Origin: CAZGUH01 sp964529005 | GTDB lineage: Bacteria; Actinomycetota; Acidimicrobiia; Acidimicrobiales; Ilumatobacteraceae | Direction of reading: 5' to 3' | Length of the DNA: 34,456 nt | Assembly (NCBI GenBank): GCA_964529005.1 | Contig: CAZGUH010000040.1 | Coordinates: forward strand, 1 to 34,456 | In this document: piece after piece, positions 22,871 through 30,219 of the stretch | How the letters are laid out: each line of letters begins with the position of its first letter | Position numbering within the stretch: the first letter of the stretch is position 1 | Notes under the pieces: model-generated | The model's input: the letters and a program-made list of their open reading frames with translations, nothing else | Told to the model about the DNA's origin: nothing | Database searches by the model: none | Translations under genes and position numbers: made by a program

Positions 22871-23829
22871 TGGCCGCCGCCACCGCGCCCGCCACCGAGA
22901 CCGACACCGTCATCGAGGCCCGCGAGTTGACCAAGCGCTACGGCGACACGACCGCCGTCGACCACCTCGACCTGCGCATCCACCGCGGCGAGGTGTTCGG
23001 GCTGCTCGGCCCGAACGGAGCCGGGAAGACCACCACGATCCTGATGCTGCTGGGGCTCACCGAGCCGACGTCCGGCTCCGTGCGCGTCGAGGGCATGCGA
23101 CCGACGCGCGACCCGCTGGCGGTGAAGGCACGCGTCGGCTACATGCCCGACGACGTCGGGTTCTACGAAGACCTCACCGGGCGCGAGAACCTGATGTACA
23201 CCGCCCGCCTCAACCGCATCCCGGGCGACGTCGCCAGGGAGCGCATCGGGCGGCTGCTGGACGACGTCGGCCTCGGCGCCGACGGCGACCGGCGCGTGCG
23301 CGGCTACTCGCGCGGCATGCGCCAGCGGCTCGGCCTCGCCGACGCGTTGGTCAAGGACCCGGCGATCCTGATCCTCGACGAGCCGACGGTGAACATCGAC
23401 CCCGAGGGCGTGCGCGAGATGCTGCTGCTCGTCGAGCGGCTGCGCGCCGAGCAGGGCGTGACAGTGCTGCTCTCGTCGCACCTGCTGCACCAGGTGGAGC
23501 AGGTTTGCGATCGCATCGGGGTGTTCGTCCGCGGCCGCCTCGTGGCGTCGGGCACGATCGACGCCCTCGCGGCGGACCTCGACGACCGGTGGGTGTTCTC
23601 CGTCGGCGTCACCGGCCTGACCGACGCCCGCGCGGAGCTGGCTGCCGTGCCCGGCGTGCGGGAGGTCCGCCGCGCCGAGGGGCGCTGGACGTTGGTGGCC
23701 AACCACGACGTGCGCGCCGAGGTGCAGCGGATGGTCGCCGCCAAGGGTGGCCTGCTCAGCCACCTCAGCCGCGAGGGAGCCGACCTCGACGCGATCTACC
23801 AGCGGTACTTCCAAGCTGTGGAGGCCTGA
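22867..23829 (+). CDS. ABC transporter ATP-binding protein
   Basis: A 320-residue ATPase of the ABC-2 export type. Walker A is GPNGAGKTTT, the signature is YSRGMRQRL, Walker B is ILILDEPTVNIDP and the H-loop is LSSHLL. The D-loop reads NIDP in place of the usual GLDP. The C-terminal 90 residues form an extra domain found in this class (RWVFSVGVTGL and beyond). ATG 22867 overlaps the NEW3 protein stop by 4 bp. It pairs with the permease at 23831. Confidence 0.93.
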   Translation: MMAAATAPATETDTVIEARELTKRYGDTTAVDHLDLRIHRGEVFGLLGPNGAGKTTTILMLLGLTEPTSGSVRVEGMRPTRDPLAVKARVGYMPDDVGFYEDLTGRENLMYTARLNRIPGDVARERIGRLLDDVGLGADGDRRVRGYSRGMRQRLGLADALVKDPAILILDEPTVNIDPEGVREMLLLVERLRAEQGVTVLLSSHLLHQVEQVCDRIGVFVRGRLVASGTIDALAADLDDRWVFSVGVTGLTDARAELAAVPGVREVRRAEGRWTLVANHDVRAEVQRMVAAKGGLLSHLSREGADLDAIYQRYFQAVEA

Positions 23830-23830
23830 G

Positions 23831-24847
23831 GTGACCGACACCGTGCTGACCGGCCCGAGCACCACGCCCGCCGCCCCGGTGGGCTCGCCGCCGCGGCCTC
23901 GATACCGAGGCGGCTGGCGGATCGTGGCGCGCAAGGAGTTCGGCGACAACGTTCGCTCGGTGCGCTTCGTGATCCTCGTGGTCCTGGTGGCGCTCGCCGG
24001 GCTGGCGGCCGTGCACTCGGCCAGCGGCCCGATCCGCGACGCCGCGGAGGACGCCACGCAGACGCCGTCGATCTTCCTGTACCTGTTCACCCTTTCGCCT
24101 CAGCGGGTGCCGGCGTTCCACGAGTTCCTCGGCATCCTCGGACCGCTGCTCGGCATCGCATTCGGCTTCGACGCGATCAACGGTGAGCGGGCCCAGCGCA
24201 CTCTGCCGCGTCTCGTCGCCCAGCCGATCCACCGCGACGAGATCATCAACGGCAAGTTCGTCTCCGGCATCGCCGCCATCGCTCTCGCCCTGGCGGCGTT
24301 GATGGCCGTCGTCAGCGGATACGGCATGCTGCGCCTCGGGGTCGGACCGACGACCGGCGACGTCGCTCGCATGATCGCCTTCTACATCGTCGCCCTCGTC
24401 TACATCTCGCTGTGGCTGGCGCTCGCCCTGCTGCTGTCGGTCGTCAGCCGGCGTGCCGCCACCGCGGCGCTGGCGGCGATCGCCGTCTGGCTCGTCCTGA
24501 CGCTGTTCGCCGGTCTGATCGCCGGGGTGATCGCCGATTCGGTGCACGGCATCTCCAGCGAGTCGACCACCGGGGACGTGCTGGCCAACGCGCGGCTCGA
24601 GCTCAACGTGCGCCGCCTGTCGCCCGACCAGCTGTACAAGGACGCGACCGGCGTGCTGCTCAACCCGGCGCGCCAGTCGACGGGCATCGTGCTGGTGGAG
24701 AACGACCCCGCTGCCCTGCCGAGCAGCCTCCCGCTGGAGGACAGCCTGCTGCTCGCCTGGTGGCAGGTCGTCGCTCTGGTGGCGGGCGCCGTGGTGCTGT
24801 TCGCCTGCGCCTACGTGGTCTTCATGCGCCAGGAGGTCCGGGCCTAG
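23831..24847 (+). CDS. ABC-2 type permease
   Basis: A 338-residue membrane protein. The cytosolic N-terminus includes WRIVARKEFGDNVRSVRF, typical of the ABC-2 family. Membrane helices are near 46-65, 104-122, 151-173, 190-213, 221-250 and 312-332, six in all. A sizeable extracytoplasmic loop lies between the fifth and sixth. FGFDAINGERAQRTLPRLVAQP is the conserved ABC-2 cytoplasmic motif. GTG 23831 starts 1 base after the ATPase stop. Together with 21695 and 22867 it forms a putative exporter or envelope-remodelling system. Confidence 0.9.
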   Translation: MTDTVLTGPSTTPAAPVGSPPRPRYRGGWRIVARKEFGDNVRSVRFVILVVLVALAGLAAVHSASGPIRDAAEDATQTPSIFLYLFTLSPQRVPAFHEFLGILGPLLGIAFGFDAINGERAQRTLPRLVAQPIHRDEIINGKFVSGIAAIALALAALMAVVSGYGMLRLGVGPTTGDVARMIAFYIVALVYISLWLALALLLSVVSRRAATAALAAIAVWLVLTLFAGLIAGVIADSVHGISSESTTGDVLANARLELNVRRLSPDQLYKDATGVLLNPARQSTGIVLVENDPAALPSSLPLEDSLLLAWWQVVALVAGAVVLFACAYVVFMRQEVRA

Positions 24848-24870
24848 GTGTACCCAGCCGGTCACGCGAT

Positions 24871-24895
24871 GGCCCGGCCACACGATCGCCGGGTC
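24871..24895 (+). terminator. Possible weak terminator hairpin
   Basis: GGCCCGGC and GCCGGGTC pair (one G-U) around a 9-base loop between the convergent permease and cfa-like genes. There is no T run on either strand, so its function is uncertain. Confidence 0.3.
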
Positions 24896-26192
24896 ACACG
24901 ACGGCGCGATCTCCGAGCGCGGCGATGACGTCCCTCTCCCACGCGGCCCGCGTGGCCGGCATGCCGCTGTGCCCGTTCGACGGCGTCGCCACCCCGAGCA
25001 CCTGGTGCACCGCGATGCGGTTGCGGGCGAAGGAGCGGGCCGACCCGGCCATGTACAAGCGCCAGACGCGCGCTCGCCGCTCCCCCACCAGCTCGACCGC
25101 CTCGTCCCAGCGCCGCTCGAGGTTCGCGACCCATCCGTCGAGCGTCCGCGCGTAGTGCTCGCGCAGCGACTCGACATCGCGCACCTCGAAGCCGGCCGCC
25201 TCCATCGCCAGGATCGTGTCGCCGACGTCGAGCAGCTCGCCGTCAGGGAACACGTAGCGGCCGATGAACGACCGGCGGCGCAAGCGTGAGCCGCCCGGCT
25301 TCGAGATCGCGTGGTTCAGCAACCGGCCTTCGGGGCGCAGCAGTTGCCGCAGCGTGGTGAAGTACTCGGCGACGCGCTCCGCGCCGACGTGCTCAAACAT
25401 GCCGATCGACGAGATGCCGTCGAAGTCCTCGCCGTCGAGATCGCGATAGTCCTGGAGCCGGATCTCGACGCGATCGTCCACCCCGGCGGCGGCGACGCGC
25501 TCGCGGGCACGGATCGCCTGCTGCTCGCTGATCGTCACGCCGACGCAGCGCGCGCCGTGGTGGCGTGCGGCGTGGATCACCATCGACCCCCACCCGCAGC
25601 CGACGTCGAGCAGGCGCTGGCCCGGACGCTCGTGCAGGCCGAGCTTCCGGCAGATCAGCTCGTGCTTGGCGTCCTGGGCCTCGTCGAGCGTCGTGTCGTC
25701 GTCGAGGAACCGAGCGCACGAATACGTCATCCGGTCGCCGAGCACGAGCCGATAGAAGTCGTTGCCGACGTCGTAGTGATGGCTGATCGCGGCGGCGTCG
25801 CGGCGCCTGGAATGGGTCCGGCCACGCGGCCGCGCCTCCTCGGGCGGAGGCGCGAGCGGGCGCAGCGATCCCGCCAGCCGCACGGCCGGCGCGAGCGCGG
25901 CGAGCCCGAAGCGCAACCGGGCCGGGTCGATCTCGTCGACGATCGCGAGCAGAGCGCGGAAGTCACCGCGCACGTCGAGATCACCGGTCACGTACGCCCG
26001 CGCCAGCCCCAACTCGCCGGGCGCCCACAGCAGGCGGCGCAGAGCCTCGTTGGTCCGCACCACGACCGTCACGGCGGCGTCGGCGGGCCCGATGCTCGAC
26101 CCGTCCCAGAATTCGACGCGCAGCGGTAACGGTGTCCCCAGCAGCCGTTCGATCGACGGCCCGAGTTGCGTCGCCGCTCCCCCGCTCGTCAC
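24894..26192 (-). CDS. cfa: Cyclopropane-fatty-acyl-phospholipid synthase family methyltransferase
   Basis: A 432-residue SAM-dependent enzyme that methylates or cyclopropanates unsaturated fatty acids in phospholipids. The N-terminal 130 residues are a SCP2-like lipid-binding region (FRALLAIVDEIDP). The catalytic domain has ISHHYDVGNDFYRLVL, MTYSCARFLD, the SAM loop LLDVGCGWGSM, GVTISEQQ, SIGMFEHVG and RRSFIGRYVFPDGEL. The end has WRLYMAGSARSF. GTG 26192 has TAGGGT 8 bases upstream. In this family the product may be cyclopropane, 10-methyl or methoxy lipid; the substrate is not set by the sequence. Confidence 0.9.
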   Translation of the reverse strand: MTSGGAATQLGPSIERLLGTPLPLRVEFWDGSSIGPADAAVTVVVRTNEALRRLLWAPGELGLARAYVTGDLDVRGDFRALLAIVDEIDPARLRFGLAALAPAVRLAGSLRPLAPPPEEARPRGRTHSRRRDAAAISHHYDVGNDFYRLVLGDRMTYSCARFLDDDTTLDEAQDAKHELICRKLGLHERPGQRLLDVGCGWGSMVIHAARHHGARCVGVTISEQQAIRARERVAAAGVDDRVEIRLQDYRDLDGEDFDGISSIGMFEHVGAERVAEYFTTLRQLLRPEGRLLNHAISKPGGSRLRRRSFIGRYVFPDGELLDVGDTILAMEAAGFEVRDVESLREHYARTLDGWVANLERRWDEAVELVGERRARVWRLYMAGSARSFARNRIAVHQVLGVATPSNGHSGMPATRAAWERDVIAALGDRAVV

Positions 26193-26200
26193 TGACGGGC

Positions 26201-26206
26201 ACCCTA
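26201..26206 (-). promoter_or_regulatory. -10 element (TAGGGT) of the cfa-like gene
   Basis: TAGGGT on the minus strand ends 8 bases before GTG 26192. It lies downstream of the tRNA terminator hairpin, which separates this gene from tRNA transcription. Confidence 0.45.
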
Positions 26207-26236
26207 CCCGAGACCGGCGGGGTCCAGACGCGACGA

Positions 26237-26256
26237 GACCCCGCCGAAGCGGGGCC
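26237..26256 (-). terminator. Hairpin downstream of tRNA-Val
   Basis: GGCCCCGC-TTCG-GCGGGGTC on the minus strand, a stable stem (one G-T pair) with a TTCG tetraloop. There is no T run. It is placed 8 bases after the tRNA 3' end and probably ends tRNA transcription. Confidence 0.55.
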
Positions 26257-26263
26257 TCCGAGG

Positions 26264-26336
26264 TGGGCGATACGGGCCTCGATCCCATGACCTCCACGGT
26301 GTGAACGTGGCGCTCTTCCAACTGAGCTAATCGCCC
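26264..26336 (-). tRNA. tRNA-Val, anticodon CAC
   Basis: A complete cloverleaf of 73 bases. The acceptor stem is GGGCGAT with ATCGCCC and the D stem is GCTC with GAGC. The anticodon stem-loop is CCACG-TTCACAC-CGTGG, giving CAC. The T arm is ATGGG with CCCGT, and A73 is the discriminator. CCA is not encoded. The T loop reads ATCGAGG, so position 54 is A rather than T. It decodes GUG, the commonest Val codon at this GC content. Confidence 0.93.
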
Positions 26337-26349
26337 GTGCGGCCCCGTG

Positions 26350-26355
26350 ACGATA
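26350..26355 (-). promoter_or_regulatory. -10 element (TATCGT) of tRNA-Val
   Basis: An extended -10, TGG-TATCGT, on the minus strand 13 bases before the tRNA 5' end. No clear -35 was seen. Confidence 0.45.
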
Positions 26356-26408
26356 CCAGACGTCGCTCCGGACGACGAAGGCGTCCCGACGCCCGCCGTC
26401 CCCCTCCG

Positions 26409-26427
26409 CCCACCCATCCACCCACCC
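26409..26427 (-). other. Canonical G-quadruplex motif
   Basis: The minus strand reads GGG-T-GGG-TGGAT-GGG-T-GGG, four runs of three G with loops of 1, 5 and 1 bases. It lies about 73 bases upstream of tRNA-Val and next to the tandem repeat. Confidence 0.6.
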
Positions 26428-26432
26428 GTCCG

Positions 26433-26537
26433 CTCGGGCGCGATCCGCTGCCGCCACGGCAACATTCCGCGCCCAAGGCTTCGGCTCGGGCGCGATCCGC
26501 TGCCGCCACGGCGACTTTTCGCGCCCAAGGCTTTCGG
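26433..26537. repeat. Two tandem 52-53 bp units, each with an internal palindrome
   Basis: Unit 1 is 26433-26484 and unit 2 is 26485-26537. They differ at about three positions plus one extra T. Each is bounded by complementary arms: GGGCGCGA at 26488-26495 pairs with TCGCGCCC at 26519-26526 in unit 2 (perfect), and 26436-26443 with 26467-26474 in unit 1 (one mismatch). A nested GCCG/CGGC pair is inside. It fills most of the 238-base gap between tRNA-Val and the J-domain gene; no gene is supported there. Confidence 0.75.
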
Positions 26538-26574
26538 GTGAGGCGCGCCCGAGGGTCGGGCAAAGGGGTGTCGG

Positions 26575-27177
26575 TCAGCCGTCGAGCAGCACGCAGGCCA
26601 GACCCAAACCCTGATGGTCGCGGTGCGGCTCGGCGGGATACGTGCACGTCGCGCCGAACGGCACGACCTCGTCGACCGTCCCGTCATGAGGTTCGCGACA
26701 GGGCGCCTCGCGCGCGTCGCCGTTCGGTTCGATCGTCACGCACGAGCCCGGCCCGAGCAGGTTGTCGGGCGGCTTCTCGTCGGGTTCCCCGGCCAGCAGC
26801 GACGCCACGAGCACGGCCACGACCGCCAGCGAGCCGAAGAACAGCATCCCGCGCCAGGGGAACCGGGGCGCGACGGCCGGCGTCGGCGGCGACCATGCGC
26901 CTGCGGCCGATCCCGGCTCGCTCGACGCCAGGTCCGGCGGCTGCACCTCTGCGTCGGAGCGCCGGAGCCCGGCGTCGTACATCGCCCGCCGCGCCGGGTC
27001 GCCGAGCACACGCCACGCGTCGTTGAGCTCTGCCATCGCGCGACCGGCATCGCCGGGCCCCGCCGACCCCGCACCGGCAGCATCGGGATGCATCTGGCGG
27101 GCCTTGCGACGGTACGCCGCGCGGATCTCGTCCGCCGTCGCGTCGTTGGGGACCCCCAGCCGGTCGTAGAGCGTCAC
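26575..27177 (-). CDS. J-domain membrane protein with Cys-bearing outer domain
   Basis: A 200-residue protein. Residues 1-70 are a DnaJ domain: YDRLGVPNDATADEIRAAYRR and the HPD motif at 30-32, which stimulates DnaK. A Pro/Ser linker leads to one membrane helix (about 110-130). The C-terminal 65 residues hold four cysteines (C146, C160, C178, C195). The pattern GSCVTIE, then EAPCREPHDGTVDEVV, resembles the Septum_form-type domain of actinobacterial envelope proteins. This would put the J domain in the cytoplasm and a disulfide domain outside. GTG 27177 is the start; no better signal is visible. Partner and role are unknown. Confidence 0.8.
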   Translation of the reverse strand: MTLYDRLGVPNDATADEIRAAYRRKARQMHPDAAGAGSAGPGDAGRAMAELNDAWRVLGDPARRAMYDAGLRRSDAEVQPPDLASSEPGSAAGAWSPPTPAVAPRFPWRGMLFFGSLAVVAVLVASLLAGEPDEKPPDNLLGPGSCVTIEPNGDAREAPCREPHDGTVDEVVPFGATCTYPAEPHRDHQGLGLACVLLDG

Positions 27178-27207
27178 CGGTCGCCGACGGTCATGGAGCG
27201 CCTGCGA

Positions 27208-28131
27208 TCAATAGCCCAGGTCGACGTGCACGGCGCCGATCAGCTCGTCGCCCGCGGCGAAACGACGCACGTTCGTGTCGACCCGTGCGGCCAGGAGCGG
27301 AGCCGCCATGGCCGGCGTGTTGCCCACGTGCGGCGTGATCACACAGTTCTCCAGCGACCACAACGGATGCCCGTCGGGCAACGGCTCGGGTTCGACGACG
27401 TCCAGGCCTGCGCCGCCGATCTCTCCGGCGCGCAGCGCCCACACCAAGTCGTCGGTGACGACGTGCTTGCCGCGCGCGACGTTGACCAGCCAGGCGTGCG
27501 GCTCCATCATCTCCAACTCGTCGCGGGAGATGATCCCTTCGGTGTCGCGCGTCAACGCGAGCGCCAGCACGACGAGGTCGGCTCCCGGCAACGCGTCGGC
27601 GTACCGATCGCTCTCGAGCACCTCGTCGACGCCCTCCATGTCCTGCACGCGGTTGCGCACGACCGTGATGTGGCAGTCGAACGGCTGCAACAGGCGGACG
27701 AGGCTCTCGGTGATGCCGCCACCGCCGAGGATCGTCACCCGTGCGCCGAGGAGGTTGGTCCCGCGTGGCTCCGTCCACGAGCGCGCGCGGGCGTAGGCGG
27801 CGACGCCGCGCATGCCTGCGAGGGCGAGCGTGAAGGCCATCTCCGCCACCGGTTCGGCGTAGACCCCCTTTCCGCACGTCCACATCCGGCTGTCGTCGAT
27901 GAGGTGAAGCATGTTCTCGACACCGGCGAAGGGAAGCTGCACCCATCGGATGTGATCGGCAGACTTGAGCGCTGTCTCCAATCCGACGGGGTCGCGAGCA
28001 TCGGCCCAGATCAGACCTTCTGCCTGGTCGACAGGGACGAGGTGGCCGCCCGCCCTGGCGACCGCCTCGGTCATCCACTCAGGGGCACCCTCTGGAGCAA
28101 CCGCGATGCGAGGTGCGTTCGTACTTGGCAT
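27208..28131 (-). CDS. D-isomer-specific 2-hydroxyacid dehydrogenase family protein
   Basis: A 307-residue NAD(P)-dependent dehydrogenase. The nucleotide fold has TILGGGGITESLV; the usual third Gly of GxGxxG is Thr here. Catalytic residues are Arg in NVARGKHVV, Glu in GLDVVEPEPLPDGHPL and His in ITPHVGN. The N-terminal half is short, as in the glyoxylate/hydroxypyruvate reductase-like branch. Substrate not determined. ATG 28131 gives a sensible start, and a TAACCT lies 9 bases upstream. It is divergent from the Lrp-type regulator. Confidence 0.87.
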   Translation of the reverse strand: MPSTNAPRIAVAPEGAPEWMTEAVARAGGHLVPVDQAEGLIWADARDPVGLETALKSADHIRWVQLPFAGVENMLHLIDDSRMWTCGKGVYAEPVAEMAFTLALAGMRGVAAYARARSWTEPRGTNLLGARVTILGGGGITESLVRLLQPFDCHITVVRNRVQDMEGVDEVLESDRYADALPGADLVVLALALTRDTEGIISRDELEMMEPHAWLVNVARGKHVVTDDLVWALRAGEIGGAGLDVVEPEPLPDGHPLWSLENCVITPHVGNTPAMAAPLLAARVDTNVRRFAAGDELIGAVHVDLGY

Positions 28132-28252
28132 GCGGTGGCGAGGTTACCGCCCGTGGGCAGACCGGCGATTGCCCTCCGGCGCCGTGACGAGCCGACCCGT
28201 GCGACGGCGTCGCTTGTCCCCGCTGCGCCAGGCGGGCAGTATCCGTGGTCCG

Positions 28253-28711
28253 ATGGACCGCACCGGAACCCAGCTCGACGACATCGATCGGGCGATCATC
28301 GAGCAACTCCAGCTCGACGGCCGATCGCCCTACACGCGCATCGGCGCGGCGGTCGGCCTGAGCGAAGCGGCCGCCCGCCAGCGCGTGCAGAGGTTGGTCG
28401 ACGCCGGGGTGATCCACGTGGTCGCGGTGACCAACCCGCTGATGCTCGGCAAGAAGCGCATGGCGATGATCGGCGTGCGCGCCGAAGGACCGACCGGCGA
28501 CATTGCTGCGGCGTTGGAAGCCATCGACACCATCGAATATCTCGTCGTCACGGCCGGCACGTTCGACTTCATGTGCGAGGTCGTCGTCGCCGACGACGCC
28601 GAGCTGCTCCACGTCACCAACCAGATCCGCACGATCCCCGGCGTGACGCGCACCGAGTCGTTCATCTACCTCGACCTGGTCAAGCAGACGTACGCCTGGG
28701 GCGCCCGCTGA
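28253..28711 (+). CDS. Lrp/AsnC-family transcriptional regulator
   Basis: A 152-residue regulator. The N-terminal helix-turn-helix (LDDIDRAIIEQLQLDGRSP through SEAAARQRVQRLVDAG) is followed by a RAM ligand-binding domain (about 75-150), with LVVTAGTFDFMCEVVVADD and VTRTESFIYLDLVKQTY. It senses amino acids or related metabolites. Neighbours suggest it controls the dehydrogenases around it; in mycobacteria the Lrp-type AldR controls ald, and an ald gene lies 1.5 kb downstream here. ATG 28253 follows a 121-base divergent gap with nothing else recognised in it. Confidence 0.9.
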   Translation: MDRTGTQLDDIDRAIIEQLQLDGRSPYTRIGAAVGLSEAAARQRVQRLVDAGVIHVVAVTNPLMLGKKRMAMIGVRAEGPTGDIAAALEAIDTIEYLVVTAGTFDFMCEVVVADDAELLHVTNQIRTIPGVTRTESFIYLDLVKQTYAWGAR

Positions 28712-28733
28712 TTCGTCCCGATCGCCTCGGCGG

Positions 28734-30158
28734 TCAGCTGTCGAGGTTGGCCATCACGTGCTTGACGCGGGTGTAGTCGTCGAGGGCGTACATCGACAGG
28801 TCCTTGCCGTAGCCGCTGCGCTTGAAGCCGCCGTGGGGCATCTCGGCGACGATCGGGATGTGGGTGTTGATCCACACGCACCCGAAGTCGAGCCGCTTGG
28901 CCATCCTCATCGCCCGCCCGAAGTCCTTGGTCCACACGCTCGACGCGAGGCCGTACTCGACGCCGTTGGCCCAGCGCACCGCTTCGTCCTCGTCGGTGAA
29001 CTGCTGCACGGTGATCACGGGACCGAAGATCTCGCGCTGGCTCATCTCGTCGTCCTGGCGCAGGCCGGCGACGATCGTGGGCGCGAAGAAGTAACCGACG
29101 TCGCCGATCCGCGACCCGCCCGCGGTGACCGTCGCGTGATCGGGCGCCCTGCTGACCATGCCGCTCACGTGCGCGAGCTGGTTCGGGTTGTTCACCGGCC
29201 CGAAGAGCACGTCGTCGTCGGGCGGCCCGGTCTTGGTCGCCCTCGCCTGCTCGGTGAGCGCGTCGACGACGTCGCCGTAGACCCGCGGCCCGGCGAGCAC
29301 CCGCGTCGCCGCGGTGCAGTCCTGGCCGGCGTTGAAGAATCCGGCGGTGGCGATGCCCTCGGCCGCGGCCGCGAGGTCGGCGTCGTCGAAGACGACCACA
29401 GGGGCCTTGCCGCCGAGTTCGAGGTGCACCCGCTTGAGCGTGTGCGACGCCGCTTCGGCGACCTCCATGCCGGCGCGCACGCTGCCGGTGACGCTCACCA
29501 TCGCCGGCGTCTCGTGCCGGACCATCGCCCGGCCGGTATCGCGGTCACCGCACACCACGTTGAACACGCCCGGCGGGAGGAACTCGGCAGCGATCTCGGC
29601 GAGCAGCGTCGTGCTCGCCGGTGTGGTGTCGCTGGGCTTCAGCACCACCGTGTTGCCGGCAGCGAGCGCGGGCGCGAACTTCCACACCGCCATCATCATC
29701 GGGTAGTTCCAAGGCGTCACCTGCGCGCACACCCCGATGGGCTCGCGGCGCACGAAGCTCGTCATGTTGCGCATGTACTCGCCCGCGCTCCGGCCCTCCA
29801 GGTTGCGAGCGGCGCCGGCGAAGAAGCGGATCTGGTCGACCATCGGCGGCACCTCCTCGCTGCGTGTCACCGCGATCGGCTTGCCGGTGTTCTCCACCTC
29901 GAGCGCGATCAGCTCCTCGGCACGCTCCTCGACGGCGTCGGCGATGCGCTGGAGCGCACGGCTGCGTTCGCCGGGTGTCGTGTCCTTCCAGCTCTCGAAC
30001 GCCGCGGCGGCGGCGCGCATCGCGGCGTCGATGTCGGCCGGGCCCGACAGCGGCGCGGTCGCGTACGCCTGGCCGGTGACCGGGTCGACGACGTCGATGG
30101 TCCGCCCGTCCGCCGCCTCGGTCTTCTCGCCGTTGACGACGTTGCTGAACGACCTCAT
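28734..30158 (-). CDS. Aldehyde dehydrogenase, aminobutyraldehyde dehydrogenase-like
   Basis: A 474-residue NAD-dependent aldehyde dehydrogenase. It contains TPWNYPMMMAVWK, the cofactor-binding KPSDTTP, the general-base Glu in LELGGKAPVVVFDDADL and the nucleophile Cys in NAGQDCTAATR, plus EIFGPVI and the C-terminal GGFKRSGYGKDLSMYALDDYT. Overall it is closest to gamma-aminobutyraldehyde dehydrogenases (PatD/YdcW), which oxidise a putrescine breakdown product to GABA. The precise aldehyde is inferred. TATGCC lies 6 bases before ATG 30158. Convergent with the Lrp gene, 22 bases apart. Confidence 0.88.
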   Translation of the reverse strand: MRSFSNVVNGEKTEAADGRTIDVVDPVTGQAYATAPLSGPADIDAAMRAAAAAFESWKDTTPGERSRALQRIADAVEERAEELIALEVENTGKPIAVTRSEEVPPMVDQIRFFAGAARNLEGRSAGEYMRNMTSFVRREPIGVCAQVTPWNYPMMMAVWKFAPALAAGNTVVLKPSDTTPASTTLLAEIAAEFLPPGVFNVVCGDRDTGRAMVRHETPAMVSVTGSVRAGMEVAEAASHTLKRVHLELGGKAPVVVFDDADLAAAAEGIATAGFFNAGQDCTAATRVLAGPRVYGDVVDALTEQARATKTGPPDDDVLFGPVNNPNQLAHVSGMVSRAPDHATVTAGGSRIGDVGYFFAPTIVAGLRQDDEMSQREIFGPVITVQQFTDEDEAVRWANGVEYGLASSVWTKDFGRAMRMAKRLDFGCVWINTHIPIVAEMPHGGFKRSGYGKDLSMYALDDYTRVKHVMANLDS

Positions 30159-30219
30159 CGCGCAGGCATAGCAGATCGTGACGCGGCCCGGGACCAGGAT
30201 GTGAGGCAGGATCTCTGGC
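30159..30219. promoter_or_regulatory. Divergent control region of ALDH and ald
   Basis: This 61-base gap must hold both promoters. Leftward, TATGCC-N6-ATG with TGC just before it (extended -10). Rightward, CAGGAT-N7-ATG, a weaker match. It is the natural place for binding of the nearby Lrp-type regulator, but no clear palindrome was seen. Confidence 0.35.

Noticed and set aside
22708..24090. A 460-residue minus-strand frame opposite the ABC transporter genes
   Set aside because: It is antisense to the ATPase with clear Walker motifs and has no recognisable domain.
19620..24847. A novel defence system built on the kinase, NEW3 protein and ABC genes
   Set aside because: All parts belong to ordinary signalling and transport families, and no nuclease, toxin or other effector is present.
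26433..26537. CRISPR array
   Set aside because: There are only two adjoining units of 52 bp with no spacer between them and no cas genes. It is a tandem repeat.
26264..26537. tRNA-associated integration site (att) of a mobile element
   Set aside because: No second copy of the tRNA 3' end, integrase or element genes are present in the window.
26193..26687. Extended N-terminus of the cfa-like protein
   Set aside because: It would read through tRNA-Val and the repeat region. GTG 26192 fits the family.
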